64,000 nt of DNA from Marinomonas sp. UCMA 3892 (GCF_012726345.1 NZ_PTXN01000001.1:460654-524653), one strand, 5' to 3'; positions 1 through 8,467 are shown, counted from the first letter of the stretch. Translations and numbers: made by a program. The notes: generated by a model from the letters alone, not told the origin.

Positions 1-3
1 TCT

Positions 4-395
4 ATGCAGCACTTGGCAGATAAACAACCCTACACTGCAGCTAGTTTGTATGAACTTACGGAAATTGAACTTGCGGTATTTGATCAGTTTATTGTCCGGT
101 TTTCAAAATTGCAGGATGTGATGGGGTAAAGTTGTTCCCTGCTGTGATTGAGTTGACATATGAAGAAGGTGAGCTTACTACATTTATTGATAAATTAAAT
201 CGGCTTGAAAAAATAGGAGCCTTGGGTTCTGTTGAACAGTGGCTGAAGTTACGGGAAATGCGTAACCAATTTGCCCATGATTACCCCGATGATCCTGAAA
301 TACAATCGGCGTTATTGAATAAAGCGTTCGGTATGGCTGGTCAGTTGTTGCAATGCCTAGATCACGTGGTTTGTTTTGCGGCTAAGTATCAATAG
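4..395 (+). pseudogene. Frameshifted HEPN-domain protein (HepT-like), possibly cut at the window edge
   Basis: Two reading frames together give one protein. The first runs from ATG at 4 to a stop at 127-129; the second continues from about 129 to 395. Adding one G to the GGGG run at 123-126 joins them without a gap. The second part has the HEPN signature R-x4-H (RNQFAH, near 262-280) and a helical C-terminus. HEPN proteins of this kind are usually RNases paired with a nucleotidyltransferase antitoxin; no partner is visible because the window begins here. The break may be a real loss of function, a phase-variable G tract or a sequencing error. The family call is good; function is inferred. Confidence 0.6.
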
Positions 396-448
396 ATATG
401 TGTGTTTCTTCCGTGTTGTTAGTTTTTTTGTAGATACCATCTCTCCTA

Positions 449-487
449 ATCTGCCTCAAGTTTTTATTTAACTAACTTGAGGCAGAT
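449..487. repeat. 14-bp perfect inverted repeat at the 3' end of the IS110 transposase gene
   Basis: Positions 449-462 and 474-487 are perfect reverse complements with an 11-nt loop. The transposase stop codon (468-470) lies in the loop, so the last codons form one arm. No T-run follows on either strand, so it is not a classic intrinsic terminator. It could block read-through or be a structural end signal of the element. Confidence 0.6.
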
Positions 488-657
488 ATTCTGTTTGATT
501 CTTAACAACACCAAAACATATTTGTGACAACTTTCTCATCGCTGCACCTAGCGCCTGCATTTTTGTTTTGCCTTGTTTTAGTAATCTCGTTTTCTGCGCT
601 TTTATATCGGTATTATGTTGCCCAGCTACGATTGCGGCCATATACAATTTTGCTCTG
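468..657 (-). pseudogene. IS110 transposase, C-terminal fragment
   Basis: This is the last part of the transposase gene that begins at 3679, separated from it by the IS66 insertion. It encodes the end of the Transposase_20 domain (YIRAKLYMAAIVAGQHN... to the stop). When the 2217-bp IS66 element and one 8-bp target duplication are removed, codons run GPGY-IRAKLYM in frame and give a 328-residue protein, normal for IS110 DEDD transposases. The apparent Met start upstream of this piece lies in IS66 sequence and is an artefact of the junction. Confidence 0.9.
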
Positions 658-689
658 ATATAACCGTAAGCGTGTGGTAAACCACACAT
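658..689 (+). repeat. IS66 left boundary: 8-bp target duplication plus 24-bp terminal repeat
   Basis: ATATAACC at 658-665 is the target duplication and the terminal inverted repeat starts GTAAGCG at 666 and runs to 689. It matches the reverse complement of 2859-2882 at 20 of 24 positions. An 8-bp duplication and a GTAA start are typical of the IS66 family. Confidence 0.93.
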
Positions 690-849
690 AGATCGTGTTG
701 CTTTACTTTAGTAAATGATTGTTATAACTTTATTATCAGACAGAGGGCAATGGATTTGTCCACGCCTCCAGGACGGAGGCTCTGTCACTTTTCAGGAAGA
801 TTCAAGGCTGCATGGATGCAGCGGGAAGACTCACCCTTTATTCTCAAAC

Positions 850-2411
850 TTAAGTCAGCTTGATATTCCACGGCAATAAATCGTCTACGTCATCGTTTTC
901 CTTTCTTCTCGGCAGCTCTTCAAACAATCTTACTAAGTAATCATACGGGATAAGCCCATTGGCTTTGGCCGTTTCTATGATGCTATAAAGCGTGGCGCTG
1001 GACCGTGCTCCATTGCCCGTATTTGAGAACAGCCAGTTTTTGCGTCCAATCACGAAGGGTTTGATGGCGCGTTCCGCTCGGTTGTTATCGATGTTGACGT
1101 GATAGTCTGTCAAGTAAACTGTCAGTTTGTCCCATTGATTGAGATTGTATTGGATGGCTTTACCCAATAAAGATTTCGGTGGCACCTGTTGAGCTGACTT
1201 TTCAAGCCAGGCTTTGTAGTTCGCTAGTGCTTCGGGCGCTTGCTCCTGACGGATTTTAAATGCGCCTTCTACATTGTCGGCCTGTTGGGCCAGCGTTTCG
1301 ATGGCGTACAGTTTTTTGATGTGGTTGATCGCCATCGTTGCTTTTCCTGACTTGCCTTTCGGCATGCCTTTTTCCGCCTCAATAAATTTGCGACGTGCAT
1401 GGGCCCAGCAACCAGCCAACGTGGCTTGGGTGGATTCATACGCTTGATAACCATCTACATTAAGATAACCGTCGTAGCCTTGTAAAAAATCGATGGCACA
1501 TTGCCCACTTCGAGTCGGCTGGTAATCGTATAAGACAATATTCGGGATCAGGTTCTGTTTGCTTGGGGCATCTTTGCCTGTGCAATACACCCACATGTAA
1601 CATTTTGAACGAGCTTCTTTGATCACATTCAGGGTGGTTTCATCGGCTTGGATAACGGACTGTTTCCGTAATACTTGATGTAGCCGTTCATAAAGAGGCT
1701 CTAAGGCATCAGCACATTTTTTCATCCAATCTGACATGGTTCGTCGGCTCAACTCAATACCGTATTGTTTGAATAAGGTTTCTTGTCGATAGAGTGGTAA
1801 GCTGTATTGGAATTTACCCGTGATAATCTGACTCAGCAGACTTGGGGTCGCGATGCCTTTGGGGATAATGCTCGGTGGTATAGCTGCTTGCTTAATCGCA
1901 TTCTGAGTGCCTGTTTTTTCACACTCACGGCACGCGTATTTAGGGCGAACGGTTTCGATCACTTTAAGCTGAGCTGGGATTTTTCAGAACGGTCTTCGCC
2001 TATGCAATGAAGTGCACCTTGGCAACATGAGCAGACTTTGTCTGACTCAGCGATATCCAGTACAACCGTTTCGCGTGGTAAATCCTTTGGCAGGGGCTGA
2101 CGCTTGGGTTTCTGACGAGTGTAGGAGACGGTCTGTGTTTCAGTCTCTGTGTCGATGACATCAGATTCGGCCGCTATTTCATCAAACAACTCACCTTGCC
2201 CAGGTGAGATTTCCGAGCTTTTGCCAAACTGCTTTTGCTGCGCCAAACGCCACTGCTCTAAAATGAACGTGTATTTAGATTGCCACTGCGCAAGCTGCGA
2301 GTCTTTTTCACTCAGAAGGCTGTCTTTTTTACCCAATAGTAAAGCTTGCTCAAGCAATAGTGCTTTAAGCGCTTCAATGTCATTGGGTAAGTCTTCTGGA
2401 AGTATGTTCAT
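850..2411 (-). pseudogene. tnpC: IS66 transposase TnpC, broken by an internal frameshift
   Basis: The gene starts at 2411 (MNILPEDLPNDIEALK) and reads through the N-terminal coiled region and zinc-binding part (CSCCQGALH) to a stop at 1959. A second frame continues from about 1986 to 850 with the rest of the family: RPKYACRECE, the catalytic core with ADETTLNV, and the C-terminal NNRAERAIKPFVIGRKNW. At the join, other IS66 transposases have about three more residues between SEK and IPAQL, so a deletion of about 10 nt best explains both the missing residues and the frame change. A -1 slip on the A run would also restore the frame, but would still leave the protein short there. The combined length of about 520 residues is normal. 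Confidence 0.85.
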
Positions 2412-2437
2412 AGGTTGGATTATACCAACCTAATGGG

Positions 2438-2800
2438 CTATGCGTCATGATATCGGTAAGTTAAATGCGGATGTGCCCCCTGGGAGTGAAGGGGTAGACC
2501 GTCCAACAACCAATTCAGTTGTCGATGAGATATGTGCAGCGATAAATGCTCATCCTCAATGCCTGGCCATTGGAAACGCCCTTTTTCCAATCGTTTGTAA
2601 TGCAACCAAAAACCATTATTAGACCATTGCAATATTTTAATCTTGTCACGTGCTCGCCCACAAAAGACAAAAATGTGCTCACTACAAGGTTCTTTTTCAA
2701 GATCGTAGGCGACAATATTGCAAAGCCCATCAATGGCCTTACGCATATCGGTTGGTCCACAAATGAGAGTAACGTTAAGCTGGGAAGACGCGGTAAACAT
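2438..2800 (-). CDS. tnpB: IS66 accessory protein TnpB
   Basis: A 120-residue protein of the IS66 Orf2 family, recognised by LICGPTDMRKAIDGLCNIV near the N-terminus, then VFCGRARDKIKILQW and the GFWLHYKRLEKGRFQWP block. TnpB is needed for transposition of IS66 elements, although its biochemical role is not settled. It lies just upstream of tnpC on the same strand, with 26 bp between them, and just inside the right terminal repeat. The gene appears intact. Confidence 0.92.
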   Translation of the reverse strand: MFTASSQLNVTLICGPTDMRKAIDGLCNIVAYDLEKEPCSEHIFVFCGRARDKIKILQWSNNGFWLHYKRLEKGRFQWPGIEDEHLSLHISHRQLNWLLDGLPLHSQGAHPHLTYRYHDA

Positions 2801-2858
2801 GAGTCTGTTGCTCTGATTTAAAAGACAACAGACTTTAAGGTGTTTGAAGATAATTAAA

Positions 2859-2890
2859 ATGTGTGGTTTGCCGGACGCTTACATATAACC
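2859..2890 (-). repeat. IS66 right boundary: 24-bp terminal repeat plus 8-bp target duplication
   Basis: The right terminal repeat occupies 2859-2882 and the second copy of ATATAACC follows at 2883-2890. Together with 658-689 it fixes the insertion point within the GPGY-I codons of the IS110 transposase. Confidence 0.93.
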
Positions 2891-3679
2891 TGGCCCTTCC
2901 TTACTCAAGGTTGTTTTTCCTGTCCGTTTGCCAGATTCGTTGTGCTTGGGGATCAAGCCTAAATAAGAAGCTAGCTGTTTCGCGCTCTTAAACCGCTTAC
3001 ACGCCAGTAAACAAACCATTATTCGGGATGTTACTTCACCAACACCATTTATACTTTCAAGTAATTGGCGGTTCTTCTTCAATTGAGGATGCCTGTTAAT
3101 ATGCTCATCGATTTCATTTTTGAGTTTATCAATTTCAGCCTTTAACACTGCTATCATATCTTTGAGAGATTGAGTGACCCGAGCGGATGCGCCTGAAAAA
3201 CCTGCCGCTTCATAACGGTTTTTTTCACGCTGTAAATCTTGCTCTAACGCTTCAAGTCTACGCACCATTGCCTTTAGCTCTCTTGCTTCTATAGGCTCTG
3301 GCTGCCAGCTTGAAAGTGAATGTTGTTGGTCATGACCATAGCGAGCCAGCATTGTGGCGTCTGATTTATCAGTCTTATGAACTAGCCCTAATGAGTTTGC
3401 ATATTGTTTTGCTTTTCCTGGGTTTACATGTAAAAGAGTAAATCCTTGTTCATATAAAAAATACATCAAAGGTTCGCTATAAATACCAGTAGGCTCTGTC
3501 GTAATAACAATATTCTGAGCTTCTAACCCTGTATTCTTTAGCACCCAATCAACTAATTCTTGATAGCCTTGTATTGTGTTCTTTAAGACCTTGGTTTTCT
3601 GCTTATTTTTGACTACGTCGCGTAACCAGCTAACATCTAACTTTTCTTTACCTACATCAATGCCAATAAAAGCCTTCAT
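2883..3679 (-). pseudogene. IS110 transposase, N-terminal fragment
   Basis: Starts with ATG at 3679 behind a GGGGAG ribosome site. The N-terminal DEDD (RuvC-like) domain is clear: GIDVGKEKLDV with the first catalytic Asp at residue 8, TTEPTGIY, and KTDKSDATMLARYG. A coiled-coil segment follows (residues about 130-200), then the start of the C-terminal domain (ESINGVGEVTSRIM, ASYLGLIPKHNESGKR). It ends at GPGY where IS66 has inserted; the rest is at 468-657. The noncoding stretch upstream is the candidate bridge RNA. Confidence 0.92.
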
Positions 3680-3689
3680 CTCTATCTAC

Positions 3690-3860
3690 TCCCCTTGTAC
3701 ATGCAGCATCACCCTTACTTGGGGTGTTAGGATACCATTCAGTTTAATGGAGGTTAGGAAATCAGGGCTCAATCTACAAAACAGCATTTTTGTGCTAAGG
3801 TCGCGCACGAGCTCACCGATTTCCCGATGCGATAAGTGCTAGCTAAACACCCATCAAGAA
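3690..3860 (-). ncRNA. Candidate bridge RNA of the IS110 element
   Basis: The roughly 190-nt noncoding region ahead of the transposase is where IS110 elements encode their bridge RNA. Read on the transposase strand it has, in order: GCGCGACCT (3806-3798), matching the left target GCACGACCT except for one base that can wobble-pair; a small hairpin AGCA...TGCT (3796-3783); TTTTGTAG (3781-3774), the reverse complement of the right target CTACAAAA; ATGGTATC (3738-3731), matching the right end of the element; a hairpin CACCC...GGGTG (3726-3710); and GTACAAG (3700-3694), the reverse complement of the left end CTTGTAT apart from one wobble position. Order and polarity match the target-binding loop followed by the donor-binding loop. 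RNA ends are approximate. Confidence 0.75.
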
Positions 3861-3870
3861 GAGATACAAG

Positions 3871-4068
3871 GTCGTGCTTTAGCGCGTCAAGGTTTTGATT
3901 TGGAGTGATTAGGCTTTTGACGGCCGATTCATTTTTTGTAGGTCGTGCTTTAGCGCGTCAAGGATTTTGGTTTGGTGTGATTAGGCTTTTGACGGCCTAA
4001 AGGCCGACCTACATGTGATCGGGTGTTGTTGGTTTTTTGACGGCCTGAAGGCCGATCTACATGTGATT
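3871..4068. repeat. Cluster of REP-like palindromic repeats
   Basis: Holds several copies of a short unit of the form GTAGGTCG-(11 nt)-GTCAA. The 11-nt centre is TGCTTTAGCGC at 3871-3892 (left part cut off by IS110) and 3938-3963, and GGCCTAAAGGC or GGCCTGAAGGC, in inverted orientation, at 3987-4013 and 4033-4060; a truncated copy is near 3914-3927. Copies with opposite orientation are separated by a conserved spacer (TTGGTTTGGTGTGATTAGGC), so the arrangement resembles a BIME. Further copies occur near 34.4, 36.1 and 37.7 kb. The 4069-4186 remainder before manC shows no gene. Confidence 0.85.
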
Positions 4069-4186
4069 GGGTGTTGCTAGGTTTTTTGCTTCTTTATTTG
4101 TCCTTCATTAATCCATTCTTATATTTCTTACCTCTTACTTTTGTTAGACTAGGCAGATTATTTTTGTCATATACGAAGGATCTGTT

Positions 4187-5584
4187 TTGAAAATTATTCC
4201 TGTTATTTTATCTGGTGGTGTTGGCAGTCGTCTTTGGCCATTATCACGTGAGCATTTTCCTAAGCAATGTTTGCCTCTGACGGATAAAGAATACAGTCTT
4301 CTTCAGCAAACCATGTTGCGTACTTTATCTTTAGAAGTGGCAGATCCTATTGTGGTTTGTAATGAAGACCATCGTTTTTTGATCGCGCAACAGTTGCAAT
4401 CTATTGGTGTTAAAAAATCCAGTATTGTTTTAGAGCCTAAAGGCCGTAACACGGCGCCGGCAATTGCTTTGGCGGCGCTGGAAGCATTGCGAAGCCAATC
4501 TGGCGATGTACTTATGTTGGTTTTGCCTGCCGATCATGTCATCCGTGATATTGCTGCTTTTGAAACGACGATTAAGCAAGCGGTTGAATTGGCTAAGCAG
4601 GATGCTTTAGTGACCTTCGGTGTGCAGCCAACTCGTCCCGAAACTGGTTACGGTTATATTCGTTCCGGTGATAATTTCTCTGTAGTTGAATTTGTTGAAA
4701 AGCCTAACCTTGCAAAAGCTCAGGCTTATTTGGATTCCGGTGAATATTTATGGAATAGCGGAATGTTTTTGTTCCGTGCCAAGGCTTTTTTAGATGAGTT
4801 AGCGGCTCATCGAGATGATATTTTTCAAGCAGTAAATCTTGCCTATCAGCAGCGTACTGAAGATTTGGATTTTGTGCGTATTGATGCTGAATTGTTTTCA
4901 CAATGCCCTGAGGAGTCCATTGATTTTGCTGTGATGGAGCCAACCAAAAAAGCGAAAGTTGTGCCTTATGCCGGGGACTGGAGTGACATTGGTGCTTGGG
5001 ATGCTTTATATGATTATGCAGATAAAGACGCTGACAACAATGTGCTATTGGGTGATGTAATGGCTGAAGGCTCTACTAATTGCCTTATCCGTTCTGAGTC
5101 ACGTTTAGTCGCTGCGGTGGGGGTGAGTGATCTTGTTATTGTCGAAACGGCAGATGCTGTTTTGGTGATGGACAAAAACAATGCTCAAGACGTGAAGAAG
5201 ATTGTTAAACGCATTAAAGCCGAAGGTCGTGAAGAGCACATGTATCACACGACGGTGCATCGCCCTTGGGGAACGTATCAAACGGTAGATCTTGGTGGTC
5301 GCCATCAGGTGAAACGTATCATGGTCAAACCAGGTGAGAAGTTAAGCGTGCAAATGCACCATCACCGTGCCGAGCATTGGGTGGTTGTGTCTGGTACAGC
5401 GAAGGTTCAAAACGGTGATCGTGAAATTCTGCTAACCGAAAATGAATCTACTTACATTCCTGTGGGTGTTGTTCATGCATTAGAAAACCCCGGCAAAATT
5501 CCTTTAGAACTAGTAGAAGTACAGTCTGGTAGCTATTTAGGTGAAGACGATATCGTACGCTTTAGTGATCGCTATGGCCGTTAA
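4187..5584 (+). CDS. manC: Mannose-1-phosphate guanylyltransferase / mannose-6-phosphate isomerase
   Basis: A 465-residue bifunctional enzyme making GDP-mannose from mannose-1-phosphate and interconverting fructose-6-phosphate and mannose-6-phosphate. The N-terminal nucleotidyltransferase domain shows GGVGSRLWPLSRE at residues 10-22 and VEFVEKPN in the middle. The C-terminal type II isomerase cupin shows RPWGTYQTVD and GEKLSVQMHHHRAEHW. Length is normal. The start is TTG at 4187, behind GAAGGA. It is first in the polysaccharide locus and lies 44 bp ahead of the phosphomannomutase gene. GDP-mannose feeds gmd and fcl further along. Confidence 0.95.
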   Translation: MKIIPVILSGGVGSRLWPLSREHFPKQCLPLTDKEYSLLQQTMLRTLSLEVADPIVVCNEDHRFLIAQQLQSIGVKKSSIVLEPKGRNTAPAIALAALEALRSQSGDVLMLVLPADHVIRDIAAFETTIKQAVELAKQDALVTFGVQPTRPETGYGYIRSGDNFSVVEFVEKPNLAKAQAYLDSGEYLWNSGMFLFRAKAFLDELAAHRDDIFQAVNLAYQQRTEDLDFVRIDAELFSQCPEESIDFAVMEPTKKAKVVPYAGDWSDIGAWDALYDYADKDADNNVLLGDVMAEGSTNCLIRSESRLVAAVGVSDLVIVETADAVLVMDKNNAQDVKKIVKRIKAEGREEHMYHTTVHRPWGTYQTVDLGGRHQVKRIMVKPGEKLSVQMHHHRAEHWVVVSGTAKVQNGDREILLTENESTYIPVGVVHALENPGKIPLELVEVQSGSYLGEDDIVRFSDRYGR

Positions 5585-5628
5585 AATAATAGCCGTTAAG
5601 AAAATGATCTTAAGCAAGGATTGATAAA

Positions 5629-7116
5629 ATGAGTACTAGTGTTGTACAGGTAAAACAACTTAGCGATGAATTGGGTGTTGCCTTTGGTACCAGCGGTGTA
5701 CGTGGTTTGGTGAAGGATTTAACGCCGACGCTTTGTTTTGCTTTTGTTCGTTCCTTCCTGCAAACAGTTTGTCCTTCTGCATCTAGCGTAGCTATTGGTA
5801 TGGACCTACGTCCGAGTAGCTCTGATATTGCTAAAGCTTGTTTGCTGGCCGCTGAATCTTTTGGCGCGAAAGTCGAGTTTTGTGGTGCTTTGCCAACGCC
5901 TGCTTTGGCGTTTTATGCCATGCAAAATAACATGCCGGCGGTGATGATCACGGGCAGTCATATTCCTTTTGATCGCAACGGTATTAAGTTTTATCGTCCA
6001 GACGGTGAGATTAGCAAAGCTGACGAAGCCTCTATCATGAATGGCTTAGTTGAAGTACCTGAATTCGTTTCAGATCAAGCAGCACAGTTGGCGTTGCCTG
6101 TCATTGATCATTCTGCTGTTGAGCTTTTCAAACAGCGTTATACCTCGCTTTTTCCGTCGAACATGCTGCAAGGCAAACGTGTTGGTGTGTACGAGCATTC
6201 CAGTGTGGCGCGAGATGTGATTAAAGAGTTATTGGCTCATTTCGGTGCTGAGGTTATTTCGTTAGAACGTACTGAGACTTTTGTACCGATTGATACAGAG
6301 GCGGTATCAGAAGAAGATGTGCAGAAAGGCTTGAACTGGTCTAAAGAATATAAGCTGGATGCCATTATATCCACAGACGGTGATGGTGATCGTCCGCTTA
6401 TTGCTAATGAAAAAGGTGAGTGGTTACGCGGTGATATTTTAGGCGTGCTCTGCGCTGATTATTTACAAGCAACCCATGTGGCAGCCCCCGTAAATGTGAA
6501 TACTGTTCTTGAGTTGAGAGGTACATTGCAAAGCCCTGAGCGGATCTCGCTGAGAACTAGAATTGGCTCGCCTTATGTCATCGCAGGTATGGAAGATCTG
6601 CTGCAACAATCACCAGATGCCAGAGTTGTTGGTTATGAAGCCAATGGCGGTTTTTTGGTTGGCGCTGATTTTGTTGTTAATAATCAAGTATTACACGCTT
6701 TACCAACGCGAGATTCAGTATTACCTGCTTTAATTGTACTAGCAATGTCCTATGAGCAAGCTCTCCCAATTAGCCAATTAACGGCTAACTATCCAGGCCG
6801 TTATACCGCTAGTGATCGAATTAAAGACATTCCAACAGACGTCAGTAGACAGCTTATAGCCGATATTAAAACAAGCAAGGCTAAACAAACTGAGCTGCTA
6901 TCAGCAATAGCGCAAGAAAGTGAAGTGCTAGAGGTTGTATCAATTGATGAAACTGATGGACTTCGAATGACGCTCAATAGTGGGGATATTGTTCACTTAC
7001 GGCCGTCTGGTAATGCACCTGAATTGAGGTGTTATGTTGAATCTAAGATTTTGCGTACTGCTAAGCGAAGTGTCAGTGAGATATTAGGTAAAGTATTTGA
7101 AGTGAGTAACGTCTAA
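5629..7116 (+). CDS. manB: Phosphomannomutase
   Basis: A 495-residue alpha-D-phosphohexomutase that converts mannose-6-phosphate to mannose-1-phosphate for ManC. Family landmarks are FGTSGVRG near residue 19, the phosphoserine loop TGSHIP (Ser about 110), the metal loop STDGDGDRP near 250-258, the sugar-recognition segment GYEANGG, and the C-terminal phosphate-binding loop RPSGNAPELR. Glucose-phosphate activity cannot be excluded from sequence, but the neighbour manC supports mannose. It is cotranscribed with manC. Confidence 0.93.
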   Translation: MSTSVVQVKQLSDELGVAFGTSGVRGLVKDLTPTLCFAFVRSFLQTVCPSASSVAIGMDLRPSSSDIAKACLLAAESFGAKVEFCGALPTPALAFYAMQNNMPAVMITGSHIPFDRNGIKFYRPDGEISKADEASIMNGLVEVPEFVSDQAAQLALPVIDHSAVELFKQRYTSLFPSNMLQGKRVGVYEHSSVARDVIKELLAHFGAEVISLERTETFVPIDTEAVSEEDVQKGLNWSKEYKLDAIISTDGDGDRPLIANEKGEWLRGDILGVLCADYLQATHVAAPVNVNTVLELRGTLQSPERISLRTRIGSPYVIAGMEDLLQQSPDARVVGYEANGGFLVGADFVVNNQVLHALPTRDSVLPALIVLAMSYEQALPISQLTANYPGRYTASDRIKDIPTDVSRQLIADIKTSKAKQTELLSAIAQESEVLEVVSIDETDGLRMTLNSGDIVHLRPSGNAPELRCYVESKILRTAKRSVSEILGKVFEVSNV

Positions 7117-7162
7117 ATGACTGTATCTTTACCTTTTAAAATATCTATTTATATACTGAGAG

Positions 7163-8467
7163 ATGGTTTTGCTAAAAAATAAAATTATAAGCCTGCTTAG
7201 TAATAAGGGGTTTCAGCGCTATGCGGCAAACAGTTCATGGTTAATGCTTGAGCGAATGGTACGTCTTTGTACGGCTTTGATTATAGGTGTATGGCTTGCT
7301 CGCTATTTAGGACCAGAAAGGTTTGGGTTGTTGAGTTATGCTCAAAGCTTTGTTGGTATTTTTGCTTGTATTGCAAGTCTTGGTCTTGATGGGATCTTAA
7401 TTCGAGAATTGGTTAAAGATGAAACTAAAAGGGATGAGCTTATAGGGACTGCTTTTGGGCTTAAAGTTATTGCCAGTATAATTGTGATTGGAATGATTTT
7501 TTTAATAAGCTCAAGCGTGAATGGTTTTGATGAAAATATACTGATATTAATCATAGCATGCACATCTTTTTTTCCTGCTTTTGAAGTTGCTGACTGCTAT
7601 TTTCAGAGTAAGAGTTTAGTAAAATATACGGTTTTTTCTCGTTTTATTAGTGTATTCATTATTTCAATTTTAAAGATTGTTTTTATTTTAAATGAAGCCT
7701 CTCTCGAATCTTTTGCTATTTTGGTTGTCTTTGAAAGTTTTATTTTTTCAATAGGGTTGAGTTACTATTATTTTAAAGATCGTATTTATGCTTTAGGTGG
7801 AGAAGCAAAAAGAAAAATATTTCTTTTTTCAAAGAAAACGGCCATTAATCTTTTAAATGATAGCTGGCCACTTATTTTAGCTGGTGCTGCCTCAGCAATT
7901 AATATGCGGGCAGATCAAATAATTTTAGGTAATTTTCTTAGCAAGGATGTTTTAGGTAATTATTCGGCTGCTGTTAAAATTGCTGAGGTATGGCTAATGA
8001 TTCCAACTGTTTTGGGTATTTCGATATACCCAGCTCTTATTTTGGCAAAGGAAAATAGTGAGGAATATTATAAGAAAAGGGTCATTCAGATAGTTAAAAT
8101 TATGTCTCTATTTGCTCTTCCTGTTGCGATATTAATATCAATTTCATCCAATTATATTATTAACATCTTGTACGGGGATGAATTTACTACCGCTGGGAAA
8201 TATTTGGCTTTATATATATGGACTGGAGTCCCTTATTTGATTTTCTTTGTTACTAATCAAGTGATGTTGATTGAAAATATAACTAAGTTAAGTTTTTATG
8301 TGGCACTATTTTCAGTATGCCTGAATTTAATTTTGAACTTTATTTTCATTCCTAGATATGGCGGTGTTGGTGCTATAATGACAACTTTTTTTGCGTCTTA
8401 TCTCTCTGTATTGCTATCTATTTATTTGATTAATAAAAAAACCAAATTTATAACGCTAAGAATTTGA
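7163..8467 (+). CDS. wzx: Wzx-type polysaccharide flippase
   Basis: A 434-residue membrane protein with about 12 hydrophobic segments and the N-terminal pattern of Wzx/RfbX transporters (NSSWLMLERMVRL, GVWLARYLGPERFG). Wzx proteins flip undecaprenyl-linked repeat units across the inner membrane. From here to about 15.8 kb the sequence is visibly more AT-rich than manC-manB, with many AAA/TTT/ATA codons, suggesting separate acquisition. It lies 46 bp after manB. Substrate cannot be read from the sequence. Confidence 0.88.
   Translation: MVLLKNKIISLLSNKGFQRYAANSSWLMLERMVRLCTALIIGVWLARYLGPERFGLLSYAQSFVGIFACIASLGLDGILIRELVKDETKRDELIGTAFGLKVIASIIVIGMIFLISSSVNGFDENILILIIACTSFFPAFEVADCYFQSKSLVKYTVFSRFISVFIISILKIVFILNEASLESFAILVVFESFIFSIGLSYYYFKDRIYALGGEAKRKIFLFSKKTAINLLNDSWPLILAGAASAINMRADQIILGNFLSKDVLGNYSAAVKIAEVWLMIPTVLGISIYPALILAKENSEEYYKKRVIQIVKIMSLFALPVAILISISSNYIINILYGDEFTTAGKYLALYIWTGVPYLIFFVTNQVMLIENITKLSFYVALFSVCLNLILNFIFIPRYGGVGAIMTTFFASYLSVLLSIYLINKKTKFITLRI

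Larger units (their letters stand above)
666..2882 (-). mobile_element. IS66-family insertion sequence
   Basis: A 2217-bp element bounded by 24-bp inverted repeats and an 8-bp direct target duplication. It carries the tnpB accessory gene and a tnpC transposase gene, both leftward; no tnpA is present, so it resembles the two-gene subgroup of the family. The stretch 690-849 between the left repeat and tnpC holds no gene. It landed inside the IS110 transposase gene, so it arrived later. Its own tnpC is broken, so it probably cannot move unaided. Confidence 0.93.
434..3870 (-). mobile_element. IS110-family element, interrupted by an IS66-family element
   Basis: Both ends can be placed because the flanks rejoin into a repeat that also occurs intact nearby. 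The left flank ends in ...TTTTGTAG at 433 and the right flank continues GTCGTGCTTTAG from 3871; joined, they match the intact copy at 3932-3963. The dinucleotide AG (CT on the transposase strand) is present at both junctions (432-433 and 3869-3870), as expected for the core of IS110 elements, which lack terminal repeats and long target duplications. Removing the IS66 copy and one 8-bp duplication leaves about 1.2 kb, normal for the family. The transposase reads leftward and is split, so this copy cannot make an intact enzyme. Confidence 0.85.

Noticed and set aside
132-395. A free-standing 87-residue gene with a TTG start
   Set aside because: It has no good ribosome site and is the continuation of the frame beginning at 4; one extra G joins them.
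468-689. A small separate gene starting MCGLPHAYG
   Set aside because: Its first residues are encoded by the IS66 terminal repeat; the rest is the C-terminus of the split IS110 transposase.
3938-4068. A CRISPR array
   Set aside because: The repeats alternate in orientation, have variable centres and conserved spacers, and no cas genes are near.
4069-4186. A JUMPstart/ops element before the polysaccharide genes
   Set aside because: No GGCGGTAG-like sequence was found ahead of manC.
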